Assembly: GCF_900106665.1 (NCBI RefSeq)
Contig: NZ_FNNA01000002.1
Span: 434,001-498,000 of the forward strand
Direction of reading: 5' to 3'
Source: Paracoccus sanguinis
GTDB lineage: Bacteria > Pseudomonadota > Alphaproteobacteria > Rhodobacterales > Rhodobacteraceae
Length of the DNA: 64,000 nucleotides
The position numbers and the translations under genes are program-made. Below, one piece after another: positions 34,949-45,168 of the stretch. Position 1 is the first letter of the stretch. Each line of letters opens with the position of its first letter. Under the pieces are notes generated by a model, which made no database searches, was not told the origin of the DNA, and saw only the letters and a program-made list of their open reading frames with translations.

Positions 34949-35922
34949 GCGGCGCGGCGCCGTTCCTGCCGCCCATGGCGTTGAAAATGAACCACCGGAT
35001 TCACGCCCGCATTGAGTACGTCGGGATAGCGCAGCAGATAGGCGAACGGCTCGAACAGCTGTCCATCGACGACAGCGCCTGTCCGAGGCAAGTCGAAACG
35101 GCGCAATATCCTGTCGGCGCGCCCGGACATGTCGTCCCACTGGTCGCCGAGCCGCACCCGCGCGACCGGATCGCAGATGAACGGCGCCGCCAGTCGCGTC
35201 GCGTTCAATATCCGTGTCTGCAGGCCGCTGGACAGCACCCGGTCGAACTCGATCACCTTGGCGAGGTCCATACCATCCGATGTGACATTCTCGAACCGGC
35301 TGCGCTTCTGGCGGCGCGTAAACTGGCGTCCGGCAGCAAACAGACCCAAAACCTTCATCCAGGCGTCCTCGCGGCCCACCATCTCTTCGAAAGGCACGAA
35401 AAGCGTGTCGGGTGACCCCAGATGGGCGATCGCACCTAGGAAATACGACAGATAGCGCGAGGTGAGCTCGTTGAAATTGCGCTCGACCGCAGCCTTGGGG
35501 TCAAGCTTCGGCGACAGACGCTTTGCCATCGACACGAAGACAGCGCGGGGGTCGCGATGGATCACGACCGCCTTGTCGATGAACGGCGCGCGCGCGCGCA
35601 CGACGCCCAGCCGTTCCATGTATTTCGGAGTCTTGTCAAAGAACGGACCTTGATGATCCGGAAATGCCGCACGGCAAACGGTGTCATAAAAGCCGGAAAA
35701 ATCCTTCGATGCCGCGTCGGCGCGAACCTGTTCGGAAATCGACCAGCCGCCCGGAAGCATGTCCCAGTAGGGTTTCAGCGTACGGAAGTCCTGCGGAGAC
35801 GCAGCCAGCAGGACACCGCACTCGAACCCGGAGGCGTAGCCGTTGGCCCGAAAGATATCGGACAGGAGTGTCGTTCCCCCGCGTTCATAGCCGCATAGCA
35901 GAACATGCGGCACTGCGGCCAT
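34945..35922 (-). CDS. Sulfotransferase family protein
   Basis: 325 residues from ATG 35922, one codon inside a possible GTG start at 35925. PAPS-binding 5' loop: CGYERGGTTLLSDIF; 3'-phosphate segment: VVIHRDPRAVFVSMAKRL. The C-terminal 35 residues resemble the YPDVxxAGxNPxxHF repeat found in polysaccharide-associated proteins (LLRYPDVLNAGVNPVVHFQRH). It probably sulfates a surface glycan or lipid. The start shares its A with the stop of the RgpF-like gene (TGATG). Base composition is visibly less GC-rich than neighbours, suggesting acquired DNA. Confidence 0.8.
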   Translation of the reverse strand: MAAVPHVLLCGYERGGTTLLSDIFRANGYASGFECGVLLAASPQDFRTLKPYWDMLPGGWSISEQVRADAASKDFSGFYDTVCRAAFPDHQGPFFDKTPKYMERLGVVRARAPFIDKAVVIHRDPRAVFVSMAKRLSPKLDPKAAVERNFNELTSRYLSYFLGAIAHLGSPDTLFVPFEEMVGREDAWMKVLGLFAAGRQFTRRQKRSRFENVTSDGMDLAKVIEFDRVLSSGLQTRILNATRLAAPFICDPVARVRLGDQWDDMSGRADRILRRFDLPRTGAVVDGQLFEPFAYLLRYPDVLNAGVNPVVHFQRHGRQERRRAA

Positions 35923-37253
35923 CACAGATACCCCCGCATGAACGCCGCCCGCTTCCAGCCGATCAGCGTATCGCCCCCATAGGGACGGTCCATCAACGCG
36001 CGGCGCAACTCGGACCTTTCGATAGGGGCAAGCTCTCCTGCCAGCATGTCCACATCTGCCAAGTTGAACATGCCGCGGTACATCCCGTCCAGCTTGATGA
36101 TCGGCAGCCCCATCCGCAGCAGCACCACCGCGTTCTGGTGGATCTGGCTGCCTTCCATGAACACTTCGCCCAGATAAGCGGCGATCAGAGAGCGACTGCG
36201 TTCGGGATCGAACTTGCTGACGTCCTTCAGCAGCCCGCGGATATAATCCACCATGTCCTCATAACCGGACACGAAAGCGCGTTCCTCCAATTCTTGAACG
36301 GTGGTTTCGACGATCACGCCGCCTCCCTTTGCCCCGGCCCCGGCCGCGATCTCGTGCAGTGGGACCAAGTGGCGCGCCCGGATATAGTCCATCAGGCCAA
36401 TCGGCGATATCCTTTTCCATCCGGTCGCACTGTAATAACCGTTCCGCCCATGGCGAATGCTGAAATCCAGCAGATGGTCGTCCTCGGCAAGCTTGGCCAC
36501 ATAGTTTTCCGAGCTGTATAGTGCAGTGAACTGCGCCGGCGAGGACACCAGACGGCGCAGCAGGCGGGACAACTTCATCTCTCCGTTCCTGATGACCGCC
36601 GGACGGACATCGGTCAGGCGGTATTCCCTCCAGTATTTCTGGAACCTGGGATTGCGCAGGATACTGCCGTCCATCGCGATGCAGAACGAGCCGAGGTGAT
36701 GTTCGATCTCGAAATTCTCGGTCGCTCCCAGCACTTCAACCGGGCTGTCCATCATGTCGCGCAGAAAGGCGGGGGTGCGTGTCTGGCTGAAATAGACGCT
36801 GTCGTTCAGCATCAGCAGGCGGGGACAGTCAGCGCACCAGCCGCGGTCGGAGATGTGCAGAAAACCGGTTCGATAGCTTCCGAAGTCGCGGCCGAAATTG
36901 GGCCGCTCGATATAGCAGTCGACGACCTCTTTCAGGGCCTCGATCTCGTCTGTTTGCAGCCGCAGCGTGTTCACCGCGACGATGTGCAGATCAAGCGCCC
37001 TTGCCGCCCGCAGCATCCGCCAGACATCCGGCCTGACCCGCCCCTTCTGGTACAGCGCCAGCAGCATCGCCGGCCGGCCGTCGTAAGGTCGGTCAAAGAT
37101 AACCTGATCCGGTTTTCCGCGCGCGCGCCACCAGCTTAGGGTAGATTGCGCATTGACCGCGGCACGAGCGAACGGAAACAGCAGTCGGTCACGGATTTCT
37201 CGCAGCATCGGAATTCGCGGTTTGATAAAGTTGTCGCCGTGTAGAGTAGACAT
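35922..37253 (-). CDS. RgpF-like (rhamnan synthesis protein F family) glycan protein
   Basis: 443 residues from ATG 37253 (MSTLHGDNFIKPRIP). RgpF-like motifs are NFGRDFGSYRTGF and LLMLNDSVYFSQT, then a family-typical LGSFCIAMDGSILRN. Such proteins are putative glycosyltransferases in cell-surface polysaccharide synthesis. An ATG at 37283 (MSGFQLATLG) would overlap the EamA stop as TGATG, the same junction type used into the next gene, and is a credible alternative. GC content is lower and codon choice more mixed than in flanking genes. Confidence 0.75.
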   Translation of the reverse strand: MSTLHGDNFIKPRIPMLREIRDRLLFPFARAAVNAQSTLSWWRARGKPDQVIFDRPYDGRPAMLLALYQKGRVRPDVWRMLRAARALDLHIVAVNTLRLQTDEIEALKEVVDCYIERPNFGRDFGSYRTGFLHISDRGWCADCPRLLMLNDSVYFSQTRTPAFLRDMMDSPVEVLGATENFEIEHHLGSFCIAMDGSILRNPRFQKYWREYRLTDVRPAVIRNGEMKLSRLLRRLVSSPAQFTALYSSENYVAKLAEDDHLLDFSIRHGRNGYYSATGWKRISPIGLMDYIRARHLVPLHEIAAGAGAKGGGVIVETTVQELEERAFVSGYEDMVDYIRGLLKDVSKFDPERSRSLIAAYLGEVFMEGSQIHQNAVVLLRMGLPIIKLDGMYRGMFNLADVDMLAGELAPIERSELRRALMDRPYGGDTLIGWKRAAFMRGYL

Positions 37254-37282
37254 CCCTAAGGTTGCAAGCTGAAATCCGCTCA

Positions 37283-38167
37283 TCACCGCAGAAAGATCAG
37301 CGCCATTCCGGCGGCGGCGATGAGGGCGCCGGCCCAGCTGGCGGCGCTGGGGCGTTCGCCGGTCACCGCCCACAGCACCGGCAGGATCGCGACCGGGGAC
37401 AGCGCCGACAGGGTCGAGACGATCCCGACCTTGCCGCCCTGTAGCGCGAACAGCAGCAGCGTCATGCCGACGACCATGGCGATCACGCCCGAGGCCGCGA
37501 TCTGCGCCGTCATCCGCGGCCCCGGCCGCGCCTCGATCCGCGCCACCGGCAGGCGCAGCGCCATCAGCGCCGCAAGACAGGCGACCGCCGCCGCGACCCG
37601 GATCAGCGAGCCCGCAAACGGGTCCATCCCCGCCGCCATCGCCGGCCGCGCGATCATCGACCCCGCCGCCTGACCGAAGGCCGCGAGCAGCCCCAGCGCC
37701 ACGCCCGTCCCGACCCGGCCGCGCACGGCCTCGAAGTCGCTCGCCCCGCCGCGGCCGAGGACGCAGATCGCCACCCCGACCGAGCAGAGCGCGACGCCCG
37801 CCACGCCCTGCGCCGAGAGCGTCTCGCCCAGCACCATCCAGCCCAGCACCGCCGCAATCGGCGCGTTCATCGCAAACAGCGCCCCGGTGCGGCGCGGCCC
37901 GAGCCGGCGCAAGGCAAAGAACAGCAGCGTGTCGCCGCCGAAGATGCCGATCAGCCCCGACAACAGCATCGGCGGCAGCAGCGCCGCGTCGATCCCGCGC
38001 CAGCGGCCCGTCGCCAGCACCAGCGCCAGCAGGACGCCGGTGACGATCCCCTGCCGGATCAGATTGAAGCCGAAGGGCCCCAGCGCCCGGACCGGCCCCG
38101 CCGACAGCAGCCCCGTCACCGCCCAGCAGATCGCGGCCCCGAGCGCGGCGAGTTCGTGGATGGGCAT
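37283..38167 (-). CDS. EamA/DMT family transporter
   Basis: 294 residues, ten predicted membrane helices in two EamA repeats (about 3-135 and 150-290). MPIHELAALGAAICWAVTGLL opens the protein and GALFAMNAPIAAVLGWMVLGE closes the first repeat. Drug/metabolite superfamily member; substrate unknown. Base composition is the high-GC native type, unlike the gene that follows. Confidence 0.88.
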   Translation of the reverse strand: MPIHELAALGAAICWAVTGLLSAGPVRALGPFGFNLIRQGIVTGVLLALVLATGRWRGIDAALLPPMLLSGLIGIFGGDTLLFFALRRLGPRRTGALFAMNAPIAAVLGWMVLGETLSAQGVAGVALCSVGVAICVLGRGGASDFEAVRGRVGTGVALGLLAAFGQAAGSMIARPAMAAGMDPFAGSLIRVAAAVACLAALMALRLPVARIEARPGPRMTAQIAASGVIAMVVGMTLLLFALQGGKVGIVSTLSALSPVAILPVLWAVTGERPSAASWAGALIAAAGMALIFLR

Positions 38168-38198
38168 CGGGCGCTCCGGTCGCGCGGCGGGATGAGGG

Positions 38199-39797
38199 TT
38201 AGACCATCATCTCCTTGGTCGCCGTCAGCTTCAGCTCGGGGTGGTCGCGCACCACGCGGTCGATGTCCCACTGCAGGCGCGTCAGGTAAACCGTGTCGCC
38301 GTCGTGGTCGGTCGCCATGTGCTGCTTGTTGGTCGCGGCGAAGCGGTCCACCGCCTCGCGCTCACCCGACACCCAGCGGGCCGAGGTGAACTGCGACGGC
38401 TCGAAGCGCACCGGCAGGCCGTATTCCTGCTCGATCCGGCTGGCCAGCACCTCGAACTGCAACGCGCCCACGACGCCGACGATGAAGCCCGAGCCGATCA
38501 TCGGCTTGAAGACCTTGGCCGCGCCCTCTTCGGCGAACTGCATCAGCGCCTTTTCCAGGTGCTTGGCCTTCATCGGGTCGCCCGCCCGCACGGTCTGCAA
38601 CAGCTCGGGGGCGAAGGACGGGATGCCGGTGAAGCGCAGCCCCTCGCCCTCGGTCAACGCGTCGCCGATGCGCAGCTGGCCGTGGTTCGGGATGCCGATG
38701 ATGTCGCCGGCCCAGGCCTCTTCGGCCAGCTCGCGGTCGGCGGCGAGGAACAGCACCGGGTTCGACACCGCCATCGGCTTCTTCGAGCGGACGTGCAGCA
38801 GCTTCATCCCGCGCTCGAAATGCCCCGAGGCGAGGCGGACGAAGGCCACCCGGTCGCGGTGCTTGGGGTCCATGTTGGCCTGCACCTTGAAGACGAAGCC
38901 GGTGACCGGCGTCTCCTCCGGCGCGATCTGGCGCTCGGCGGCGGTCTGGGGCTGCGGCTCGGGGCCGAACTCGCCGATCCCGGCCATCAGTTCGCGCACG
39001 CCGAAGCTGTTGATCGCGCTGCCGAACCAGATCGGGGTCATGTGGCCTTCAAGGAACGCCTTGCGGTCGAAGGCGGGCAGAAGCTCGCGCGCCATCTCGA
39101 TTTCCTCGCGCAGCTGCGCGAGCTGGCCCGCCGGGATGTGCTCGGCCAGCTTCGGGTCGTCGAGCCCCGCGATCTGCACCGTCTCGGCCACCCGGTTGCG
39201 GTCGGCGCGGTCCATCAGCTCGAGCCGGTCGTGCAGCAGGTCGTAGCACCCGAGGAAGTCACGCCCCATCCCGATCGGCCAGCTGGCCGGCGCCACGTCG
39301 ATGGCGAGGTTTTCCTGGATCTCGTCGATGATCTCGAAGGTGTCGCGGCTCTCGCGGTCCATCTTGTTGCAGAAGGTCAGGATCGGCAGGTCGCGCAGCC
39401 GGCAGACCTCGAAGAGCTTGCGGGTCTGGCTTTCCACCCCCTTGGCGCCGTCGATCACCATGATCGCGGCATCGACCGCGGTCAGGGTGCGATAGGTGTC
39501 CTCGGAGAAGTCCGAGTGGCCGGGCGTGTCCACGAGGTTGAAGCGGTAGGCCCCGAAATCGAAGCTCATCGCCGAGGCCGAAACCGAGATGCCGCGCTCC
39601 TGCTCCATCTTCATGTAGTCCGAGCGCGTGCGCCGCGCCTCGCCCTTGGCGCGGACCTGTCCCGCCATCTGGATGGCGCCGCCGAACAGCAGGAACTTTT
39701 CGGTCAGCGTGGTCTTGCCGGCGTCGGGATGCGAGATGATCGCAAAGGTCCGGCGGCGGGCGATTTCGGGCGGCAGTTGGGGGCGGTTGTCCAGCAT
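38199..39797 (-). CDS. prfC: Peptide chain release factor 3
   Basis: 532-residue translational GTPase that recycles RF1/RF2. G1 SHPDAGKTTLTEKFL, G3 DTPGHSDFSEDTYRTL, G4 TFCNKMDRESRD; switch region around [14 protein letters not shown]. The domain II and III remainder with GAVGALQFEVL-like segment VVGALQFEVLASRIEQEYG is complete. Divergent from the Hint-domain gene; 31 bp before the EamA start. Confidence 0.97.
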   Translation of the reverse strand: MLDNRPQLPPEIARRRTFAIISHPDAGKTTLTEKFLLFGGAIQMAGQVRAKGEARRTRSDYMKMEQERGISVSASAMSFDFGAYRFNLVDTPGHSDFSEDTYRTLTAVDAAIMVIDGAKGVESQTRKLFEVCRLRDLPILTFCNKMDRESRDTFEIIDEIQENLAIDVAPASWPIGMGRDFLGCYDLLHDRLELMDRADRNRVAETVQIAGLDDPKLAEHIPAGQLAQLREEIEMARELLPAFDRKAFLEGHMTPIWFGSAINSFGVRELMAGIGEFGPEPQPQTAAERQIAPEETPVTGFVFKVQANMDPKHRDRVAFVRLASGHFERGMKLLHVRSKKPMAVSNPVLFLAADRELAEEAWAGDIIGIPNHGQLRIGDALTEGEGLRFTGIPSFAPELLQTVRAGDPMKAKHLEKALMQFAEEGAAKVFKPMIGSGFIVGVVGALQFEVLASRIEQEYGLPVRFEPSQFTSARWVSGEREAVDRFAATNKQHMATDHDGDTVYLTRLQWDIDRVVRDHPELKLTATKEMMV

Positions 39798-40085
39798 GGG
39801 GCGGCTTTAGCCGAGCCCGGACCGCGCGGCAACGGCCCCGTCCGCGACGACGCCCCGCGACCGTATCGTCGGCGCAGACGGCGCGCCCGACGGCCCGGTG
39901 GCCGGAATACTCGCCCCGCGGTTGTCGCGACCGGCCAGATTTGCTATGTGTCCCGTTGAGCGCCAACCTTTGTTCTCAGCGTGGGCTGGACGTCGTCCTG
40001 CCCATCAAAGGCTTATTTTCCCGGGAAATCGGTGCCTCTCCAGTCCGCCGACCGTCATGCGGGTCGGCCCGATGAGGAAGACATC

Positions 40086-41657
40086 ATGGCCAAGCTTTAC
40101 ATCGTCAACAATCCGTCCACCTACACCGGCCCCGTGCCGACAGGCTTCACCCTGCACGCGCCGGGTGACATCTGGCTGCGCAACGGCGACGAGGTGATCC
40201 TGTCGAACACGCTGTCCAGCAGCGTCAACTTTCGTCCCGAACGCGGGTATGCGCAGTCCGAGGCCGATCCCGTGGTGTCGCTCGAGCAGGGCCGGCACGG
40301 CGCTTACAACGTGACCACACAAGTGTGGCCGGCACGCGAGGACCTGTCGCTGCAGATCCGGGTGCCCGACGACACCGACGCGCGCAGCGTCAACATCTCT
40401 GCCAGCGGGACCGACGGCAGCGACATCACCGTGGGCAGCAATTCGTCGATCGGCAACGTGACGGGCGGCGACGATTCCGGCGACAACGACAGGCTGATCG
40501 TGGGCGATGGGTCGTCGGTCGGCACCGTCAACATGGGCAGCGGCAACAACAGTGTCGTCATCGGGTCCAACGCCACCGTACGGGGCGCCATCGCGATGGG
40601 CAGCGGGGCCGACACGGTCGAGATCGGCAGCCACAGCGTCGTTCAAGGCAACATCAATGCCGGCGATGGCGCCAACTACCTGCTGGTCGGCGACAACGTC
40701 ACGCTGAACGGCGCGTCCGACGCGATTACCACCGGGTCTGGCAACGACCGGGTGTTCCTGGGCGATGGCGTCGTCGCGCCCAATCGCATCTTCACCGGGC
40801 CGGGCAGCGACACGGTCGGCGCGTCGACGGGCAACTTCACGGTCGACATGGGCATCGGACTGCCCAACGACGACCAGTTGATCATCACCGCCAGCCCCGG
40901 CGGGCTGGGGGACCTGACCAACGCGCTGGCGGCCAGTTTCACCTACGACCCAACCTCGGAGCGGTACTACGGCGGGCCGAACCAGACGTTCACCTACGGC
41001 GGCATCACCTACAGGAACATCGATTTCATCGTGGCGGCCCCCTATTGCTTCGCCGCCGGCACGATGATCGAGACGGACCGCGGCGCGGTCGCCGTCGAGG
41101 CGCTGGCCGAGGGTGACCTCGTCGTGACCCGCGACAACGGGCTGCAGCCGATCCGCTGGATCGGGTCGCGCAGCCTCTCGGCCCGTGAGCTCGCCGGGAA
41201 CGAGAAGCTGCGCCCGATCCGCATCCGCGCCGGCGCCCTGGGGCACGGGGTTCCGGCCGCCGATCTGCTGGTCAGCCCGCAGCACCGGGTGCTCGTCCGC
41301 TCGAAGATCGCGCAGAAGATGTTCGGGACCGACGAGGTTCTGGTTGCCGCCAAGCAACTCTGCCAGATCAACGGGATCGACGTCGCCCATGATCTGGCGG
41401 CGGTCGTCTATTACCACCTGCTGTTCGACCGGCACGAGGTGGTGATCTCGAACGGGGCGGAAACCGAAAGCCTGTTCACCGGACCCGAGGCGCTGAAGTC
41501 GATCGGCCCGGCCGCGCTGGCCGAGATCCTGACGCTGTTCCCCGAACTCGCGGGCCGCGACTACCGGCCCGCCGCGGCGCGGACGCTCGCCTCGGGCCGG
41601 TTGGGCCGGAAGCTGGCGGTGCGCCACGGGCAGAATGCCAAGCCGCTGGTGAGCTGA
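40086..41657 (+). CDS. Hint-domain (Hint_2) secreted-type protein
   Basis: 523 residues. The N-terminal 320 residues are Gly/Asn/Asp-rich with short periodic repeats of the form V-x-I/V-G-S-N/H-x-x-V, suggestive of a beta-solenoid, with one RTX-like piece (TGSGNDRVFLGDG). From Cys321 a Hint_2 domain follows: CFAAGTMIETDRGAVAVEAL, VVTRDNGLQPIRWIGSR, LLVSPQHRVLVRS and a long HLLFDRHEVV segment. Hint folds autoprocess at the Cys. No Sec signal is visible, so type I export is plausible. GAGGAAG is the ribosome site 6 bases before the ATG. Confidence 0.85.
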   Translation: MAKLYIVNNPSTYTGPVPTGFTLHAPGDIWLRNGDEVILSNTLSSSVNFRPERGYAQSEADPVVSLEQGRHGAYNVTTQVWPAREDLSLQIRVPDDTDARSVNISASGTDGSDITVGSNSSIGNVTGGDDSGDNDRLIVGDGSSVGTVNMGSGNNSVVIGSNATVRGAIAMGSGADTVEIGSHSVVQGNINAGDGANYLLVGDNVTLNGASDAITTGSGNDRVFLGDGVVAPNRIFTGPGSDTVGASTGNFTVDMGIGLPNDDQLIITASPGGLGDLTNALAASFTYDPTSERYYGGPNQTFTYGGITYRNIDFIVAAPYCFAAGTMIETDRGAVAVEALAEGDLVVTRDNGLQPIRWIGSRSLSARELAGNEKLRPIRIRAGALGHGVPAADLLVSPQHRVLVRSKIAQKMFGTDEVLVAAKQLCQINGIDVAHDLAAVVYYHLLFDRHEVVISNGAETESLFTGPEALKSIGPAALAEILTLFPELAGRDYRPAAARTLASGRLGRKLAVRHGQNAKPLVS

Positions 41658-41759
41658 CGCCGCCCGCCGCGGGTCGTCGGCCGGCGGTTGTGGCGTGTGG
41701 CGCCTGAAGCTGCGGCGTCTGTCTCGCGGGACGCCGCCTTACCCCAGCCGCAAGCCGCG

Positions 41760-42512
41760 TCAGACGAACTGCTCGCGCATCAGCCGTTCCTCCATCCCGT
41801 GGCCCTTGTCGAACAGGATGCGGTGGGCGATGCGCGGCTCGGACCGGATCTCGACCCACAGCACCCGCTCGACCTGGCGCGAGTCGGCGTCGGCCATCAC
41901 CGGGCGCTTGCGCGGGTCGAGCACGTCGAAGCGCACCACCCCCGATTTGGGCAGGATCGCCCCCCGCCAGCGGCGCGGGCGGAAGGGGGCGATGGCGGTC
42001 AGCGCCAGCACGTCCGAGCCGAGCGGCAGGATCGGCCCGCCGGCCGAGTAGTTGTAGGCGGTCGAGCCCGCGGGGGTCGAGAGCAGGGCGCCGTCCGCGA
42101 CCAGCTCCTCCATCCGCACCCGGCCGTCGACGCTGATCTGCAGCTTGGCCGCCTGCGGGCCGGCGCGCAGCAGGCTCACCTCGTTGATGGCGAGCGCCCG
42201 GTGCTCGGCCCCGTCGGGCGCGCCCGCGACCATCGACAGCGGGTTGATGACGGTCACCTCCGCCCCGGCGATGCGGGCGGGCAGGTTGTCCTCGGCATAG
42301 TCGTTCATCAGGAAGCCGACGGTGCCGCGGTTCATCCCGTAGACCGGTCGCCCGAGGTTCTGACGCAGCACCGACAGCATCTGCCCGTCGCCGCCCAGCG
42401 CCACCACGACGTCGGCCCGCGCCACCGGGGCCTGCCCGTAGCGGTCCATCAGCCGGCCCAGGGCGGACAGCGCGATGTCGGTATCGCTGGCGGTGAAATG
42501 GATCGCGGTCAT
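41760..42512 (-). CDS. nadK: NAD kinase
   Basis: 250 residues from ATG 42512 ([18 protein letters not shown]). Key motifs are [15 protein letters not shown] (the GGDG site), [20 protein letters not shown] and [22 protein letters not shown]. It phosphorylates NAD+ to NADP+. Slightly shorter than the enterobacterial enzyme but typical of alphaproteobacteria. Divergent from glyA with 194 bp between; convergent with the Hint-domain gene. Confidence 0.95.
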   Translation of the reverse strand: MTAIHFTASDTDIALSALGRLMDRYGQAPVARADVVVALGGDGQMLSVLRQNLGRPVYGMNRGTVGFLMNDYAEDNLPARIAGAEVTVINPLSMVAGAPDGAEHRALAINEVSLLRAGPQAAKLQISVDGRVRMEELVADGALLSTPAGSTAYNYSAGGPILPLGSDVLALTAIAPFRPRRWRGAILPKSGVVRFDVLDPRKRPVMADADSRQVERVLWVEIRSEPRIAHRILFDKGHGMEERLMREQFV

Positions 42513-42706
42513 GGGCCCAGAGCTTGCACCCCCGCCCCCCGATGGCAAGGCCCGGCCGCCCCCGGTGTCGCCGCGTCCGGGCGCTTGGGTCCGGCAGCCG
42601 CCAAGGCCGCGACGCGAATCTGCCACCGCGATGTCGCCTGCGTTCTGGCAAGCCCCGCGCAAAGCGGCTAACACCCATCCGCACACCTCGCCCGCGGAGA
42701 GCCCCG

Positions 42707-43990
42707 ATGACCGACAGCGCCTTTTTCACCGAAGTCCTCGCCGACCGTGACCCCGAGATCGCCGAGGCGATCCGCCAGGAACTCGGCCGCCAGCGCGACG
42801 AGATCGAGCTGATCGCCTCCGAGAACATCGTCTCGAGGGCCGTGCTCGAGGCGCAGGGGTCGGTGCTGACGAACAAATATGCCGAGGGCTACCCGGGCAA
42901 GCGCTACTACGGCGGCTGCCAGTACGTCGACATCGCCGAAACGCTGGCGATCGAGCGTGCCAAGCAGCTCTTCGGCTGCGAATTCGCCAACGTCCAGCCG
43001 AACTCGGGCAGCCAGATGAACCAGGCGGTGTTCCTGGCGCTGCTGCAGCCGGGCGACACGTTCATGGGCCTCGACCTCAACTCGGGCGGGCACCTGACGC
43101 ACGGCTCGCCGGTGAACATGAGCGGCAAGTGGTTCAACGTGGTCAGCTACGGCGTGCGCCAGCAGGACCAGCGGCTCGACATGGAGGAGATCCGCCGCAA
43201 GGCCGTCGAGTCGAAGCCGAAGCTGATCGTGGCCGGCGGCACCGCGTACAGCCGCGTCTGGGACTGGGCCGAGTTCCGCAAGATCGCCGACGAGGTCGGG
43301 GCCTATCTGATGGTCGACATGGCCCATATCGCCGGTCTCGTCGCGGGCGGCGCGCATCCCTCGCCGCTGCCCCATGCCCATGTGGTGACCACGACCACGC
43401 ACAAGTCGCTGCGCGGCCCGCGCGGCGGCATGATCCTCACGAACGACGCCGAGATCGCCAAGAAGATCAACTCGGCCGTGTTCCCCGGCCTGCAGGGCGG
43501 TCCGCTGATGCACGTCATCGCCGCCAAGGCCGTGGCCTTCCGTGAGGCGCTGGACCCGTCCTTCAAGGACTATGCCGCGCAGGTCGTGAAGAACGCGCAG
43601 GCGATGGCCGACGAGCTGATGAAGGGCGGCATCGACATCGTGTCGGGCGGCACCGACAACCACCTGTGCCTCGCCGACCTGCGGCCCAAGGGCGTGACCG
43701 GCAAGGCGACCGAGGCCGCGCTGGGCCGCGCCCACATCACCTGCAACAAGAACGGCGTGCCGTTCGACCCGGAAAAGCCCTTCGTCACCTCGGGCATCCG
43801 CCTCGGCGCGCCTGCGGGGACGACCCGCGGGTTCAAGGAGGACGAGTTCCGCCAGATCGCCCGCTGGATCGTCGAGGTCGTCGACGGGCTGGCCGCCCAC
43901 GGCGAGGACGGCAATGCCGAGACCGAGTCCAAGGTCCGCGCCGAGGTCGAGGCGCTCTGCCGCCGCTTCCCGCTTTACGAAGGGATGTGA
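42707..43990 (+). CDS. glyA: Serine hydroxymethyltransferase
   Basis: 427-residue PLP enzyme interconverting serine and glycine with tetrahydrofolate. [31 protein letters not shown], the PLP lysine in [14 protein letters not shown] and [17 protein letters not shown] are intact. Start ATG 42707 is the family-typical [17 protein letters not shown] lies 5 bases upstream. I see no glycine riboswitch-like structure in the 194-bp leader region. Confidence 0.97.
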   Translation: MTDSAFFTEVLADRDPEIAEAIRQELGRQRDEIELIASENIVSRAVLEAQGSVLTNKYAEGYPGKRYYGGCQYVDIAETLAIERAKQLFGCEFANVQPNSGSQMNQAVFLALLQPGDTFMGLDLNSGGHLTHGSPVNMSGKWFNVVSYGVRQQDQRLDMEEIRRKAVESKPKLIVAGGTAYSRVWDWAEFRKIADEVGAYLMVDMAHIAGLVAGGAHPSPLPHAHVVTTTTHKSLRGPRGGMILTNDAEIAKKINSAVFPGLQGGPLMHVIAAKAVAFREALDPSFKDYAAQVVKNAQAMADELMKGGIDIVSGGTDNHLCLADLRPKGVTGKATEAALGRAHITCNKNGVPFDPEKPFVTSGIRLGAPAGTTRGFKEDEFRQIARWIVEVVDGLAAHGEDGNAETESKVRAEVEALCRRFPLYEGM

Positions 43991-44053
43991 GCGGGCGGCG
44001 CCTGAGCCGCTGGAGCGGCGCCTGCGGCCGGCTATTTGAACCAGAATGAAACA

Positions 44054-44080
44054 GGGGCCGCAGCTTCGGGCTGCGGCCCT
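44054..44080 (-). terminator. Hairpin between glyA and tonB
   Basis: Stem GGGCCGCAG (44055-44063) with CTGCGGCCC (44071-44079), loop of 7. On the minus strand it abuts the tonB stop and is followed by TGTTTCATT, so it likely ends the exbB-exbD-tonB transcript; the plus side lacks a T-run. Confidence 0.55.
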
Positions 44081-45168
44081 CAGCGCATCTGGATGGTGAC
44101 CGGCAGGGTCGCCTGAAACGGGCGGCCGTCCGGGGGCGCGCCGAGGCGGGGCATCCGCGCCGCCTGCCGCCCCAGCGCCGCATCGACGCGCGGATCGCCC
44201 GAGCCGCGGCTGAGCCGCGCGCGTGTCGCGCCGGAGGGGTCCACCGTCACCACCACCTCGGCGCTGACCGTGCCCCGCGCACCCGTAGCGGGCGTCCGGG
44301 CCATGTGACGCCGAACCTTCTCCCCCGCCGAGCGCTGCCAAGCCTGCATGGCGTCTGCCGAGGCGCGGCCGGTCCCCTGCCCCCGCTGCCCCTGCCCCTG
44401 CTGCTCCTGCCCCGCCGCCCCGGTTCGCTGCCCCGTTGCGCTTGGGGCTGCCGACGGCGTCCGCGCCGCCTCGGCGGCGGGGGCCGCGCGGGATGGGGTG
44501 GCCGCACGGCGGGGCTCGCGCGGCTGGCGGGCGGCGGGGGTCTCGGCAGGCGGGGGGGGCGCGGCGCTCTCGATGCGGGGCCGGTCGGAGGCCGCCTGCG
44601 CCGCCGCCCGGGCCGCGATATGGGCGGGACGCGCGGGCGGGGCGGGGACGGGACGCGGCAGCCACGCCGCCGGATCGGGGGGCGGGAGCTGCGGGGCGAG
44701 GCTTGGCACCGGCGTCGGTGCAGGCGACTCGGGCGGGATGGGCGCGGGCCGTGGGGATCCGGGCGCAGGCGCGGCGACGGGCGGCGCGGGCGCGTCGGGC
44801 GGTGCGAGGGGCGCTTCGGGGGTGGCCACAGGCTCGACGGGGGAAGCCTCCTCGGGCTCGGGGGCGGGCAAACTCTCCGGTGCCGCCGCCGCTTCGGCAG
44901 TCGAAGGGGCCTCGGGCACCGCAGAAGCCTCCTGCCCCGACACCACACCCCCGTCCATCGCCCCGCCCGGCGCGGCGAGGCCCGGCACCTCGGCCTCGGG
45001 CGGCGCCAGCTCGATCTCGATCGCCTCGGGCAGCGCCGGCAGCGGCGGCGGCGCGTGGCGCAGCGCCCAGGCCCCGGCAGCGAGGTGCCCTGCCGCGACC
45101 AGCGCCGCCGCCGCCGCCCAGCCCCCCGCGCGCAGGCCCGCGCCGTCGCGCGCCACCGCGCCGCTCAC
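44080..45168 (-). CDS. tonB: TonB family energy transducer
   Basis: 362 residues from a GTG at 45168 that overlaps the exbD stop (GTGA). One N-terminal membrane anchor (about residues 12-35), a long Pro/Ala/Glu-rich periplasmic spacer (about 40-260), and a C-terminal TonB domain (about 275-362) with SAEVVVTVDPSGATRARLSR and ALGRQAARMPRLGAPPDG. It transmits proton-motive force from ExbBD to outer-membrane receptors. The spacer is long for the family. Confidence 0.9.
   Translation of the reverse strand: MSGAVARDGAGLRAGGWAAAAALVAAGHLAAGAWALRHAPPPLPALPEAIEIELAPPEAEVPGLAAPGGAMDGGVVSGQEASAVPEAPSTAEAAAAPESLPAPEPEEASPVEPVATPEAPLAPPDAPAPPVAAPAPGSPRPAPIPPESPAPTPVPSLAPQLPPPDPAAWLPRPVPAPPARPAHIAARAAAQAASDRPRIESAAPPPPAETPAARQPREPRRAATPSRAAPAAEAARTPSAAPSATGQRTGAAGQEQQGQGQRGQGTGRASADAMQAWQRSAGEKVRRHMARTPATGARGTVSAEVVVTVDPSGATRARLSRGSGDPRVDAALGRQAARMPRLGAPPDGRPFQATLPVTIQMR

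Noticed and set aside
42513-42706. Glycine riboswitch before glyA
   Set aside because: No paired aptamer-like stem set or terminator was found in the 194-bp gap.
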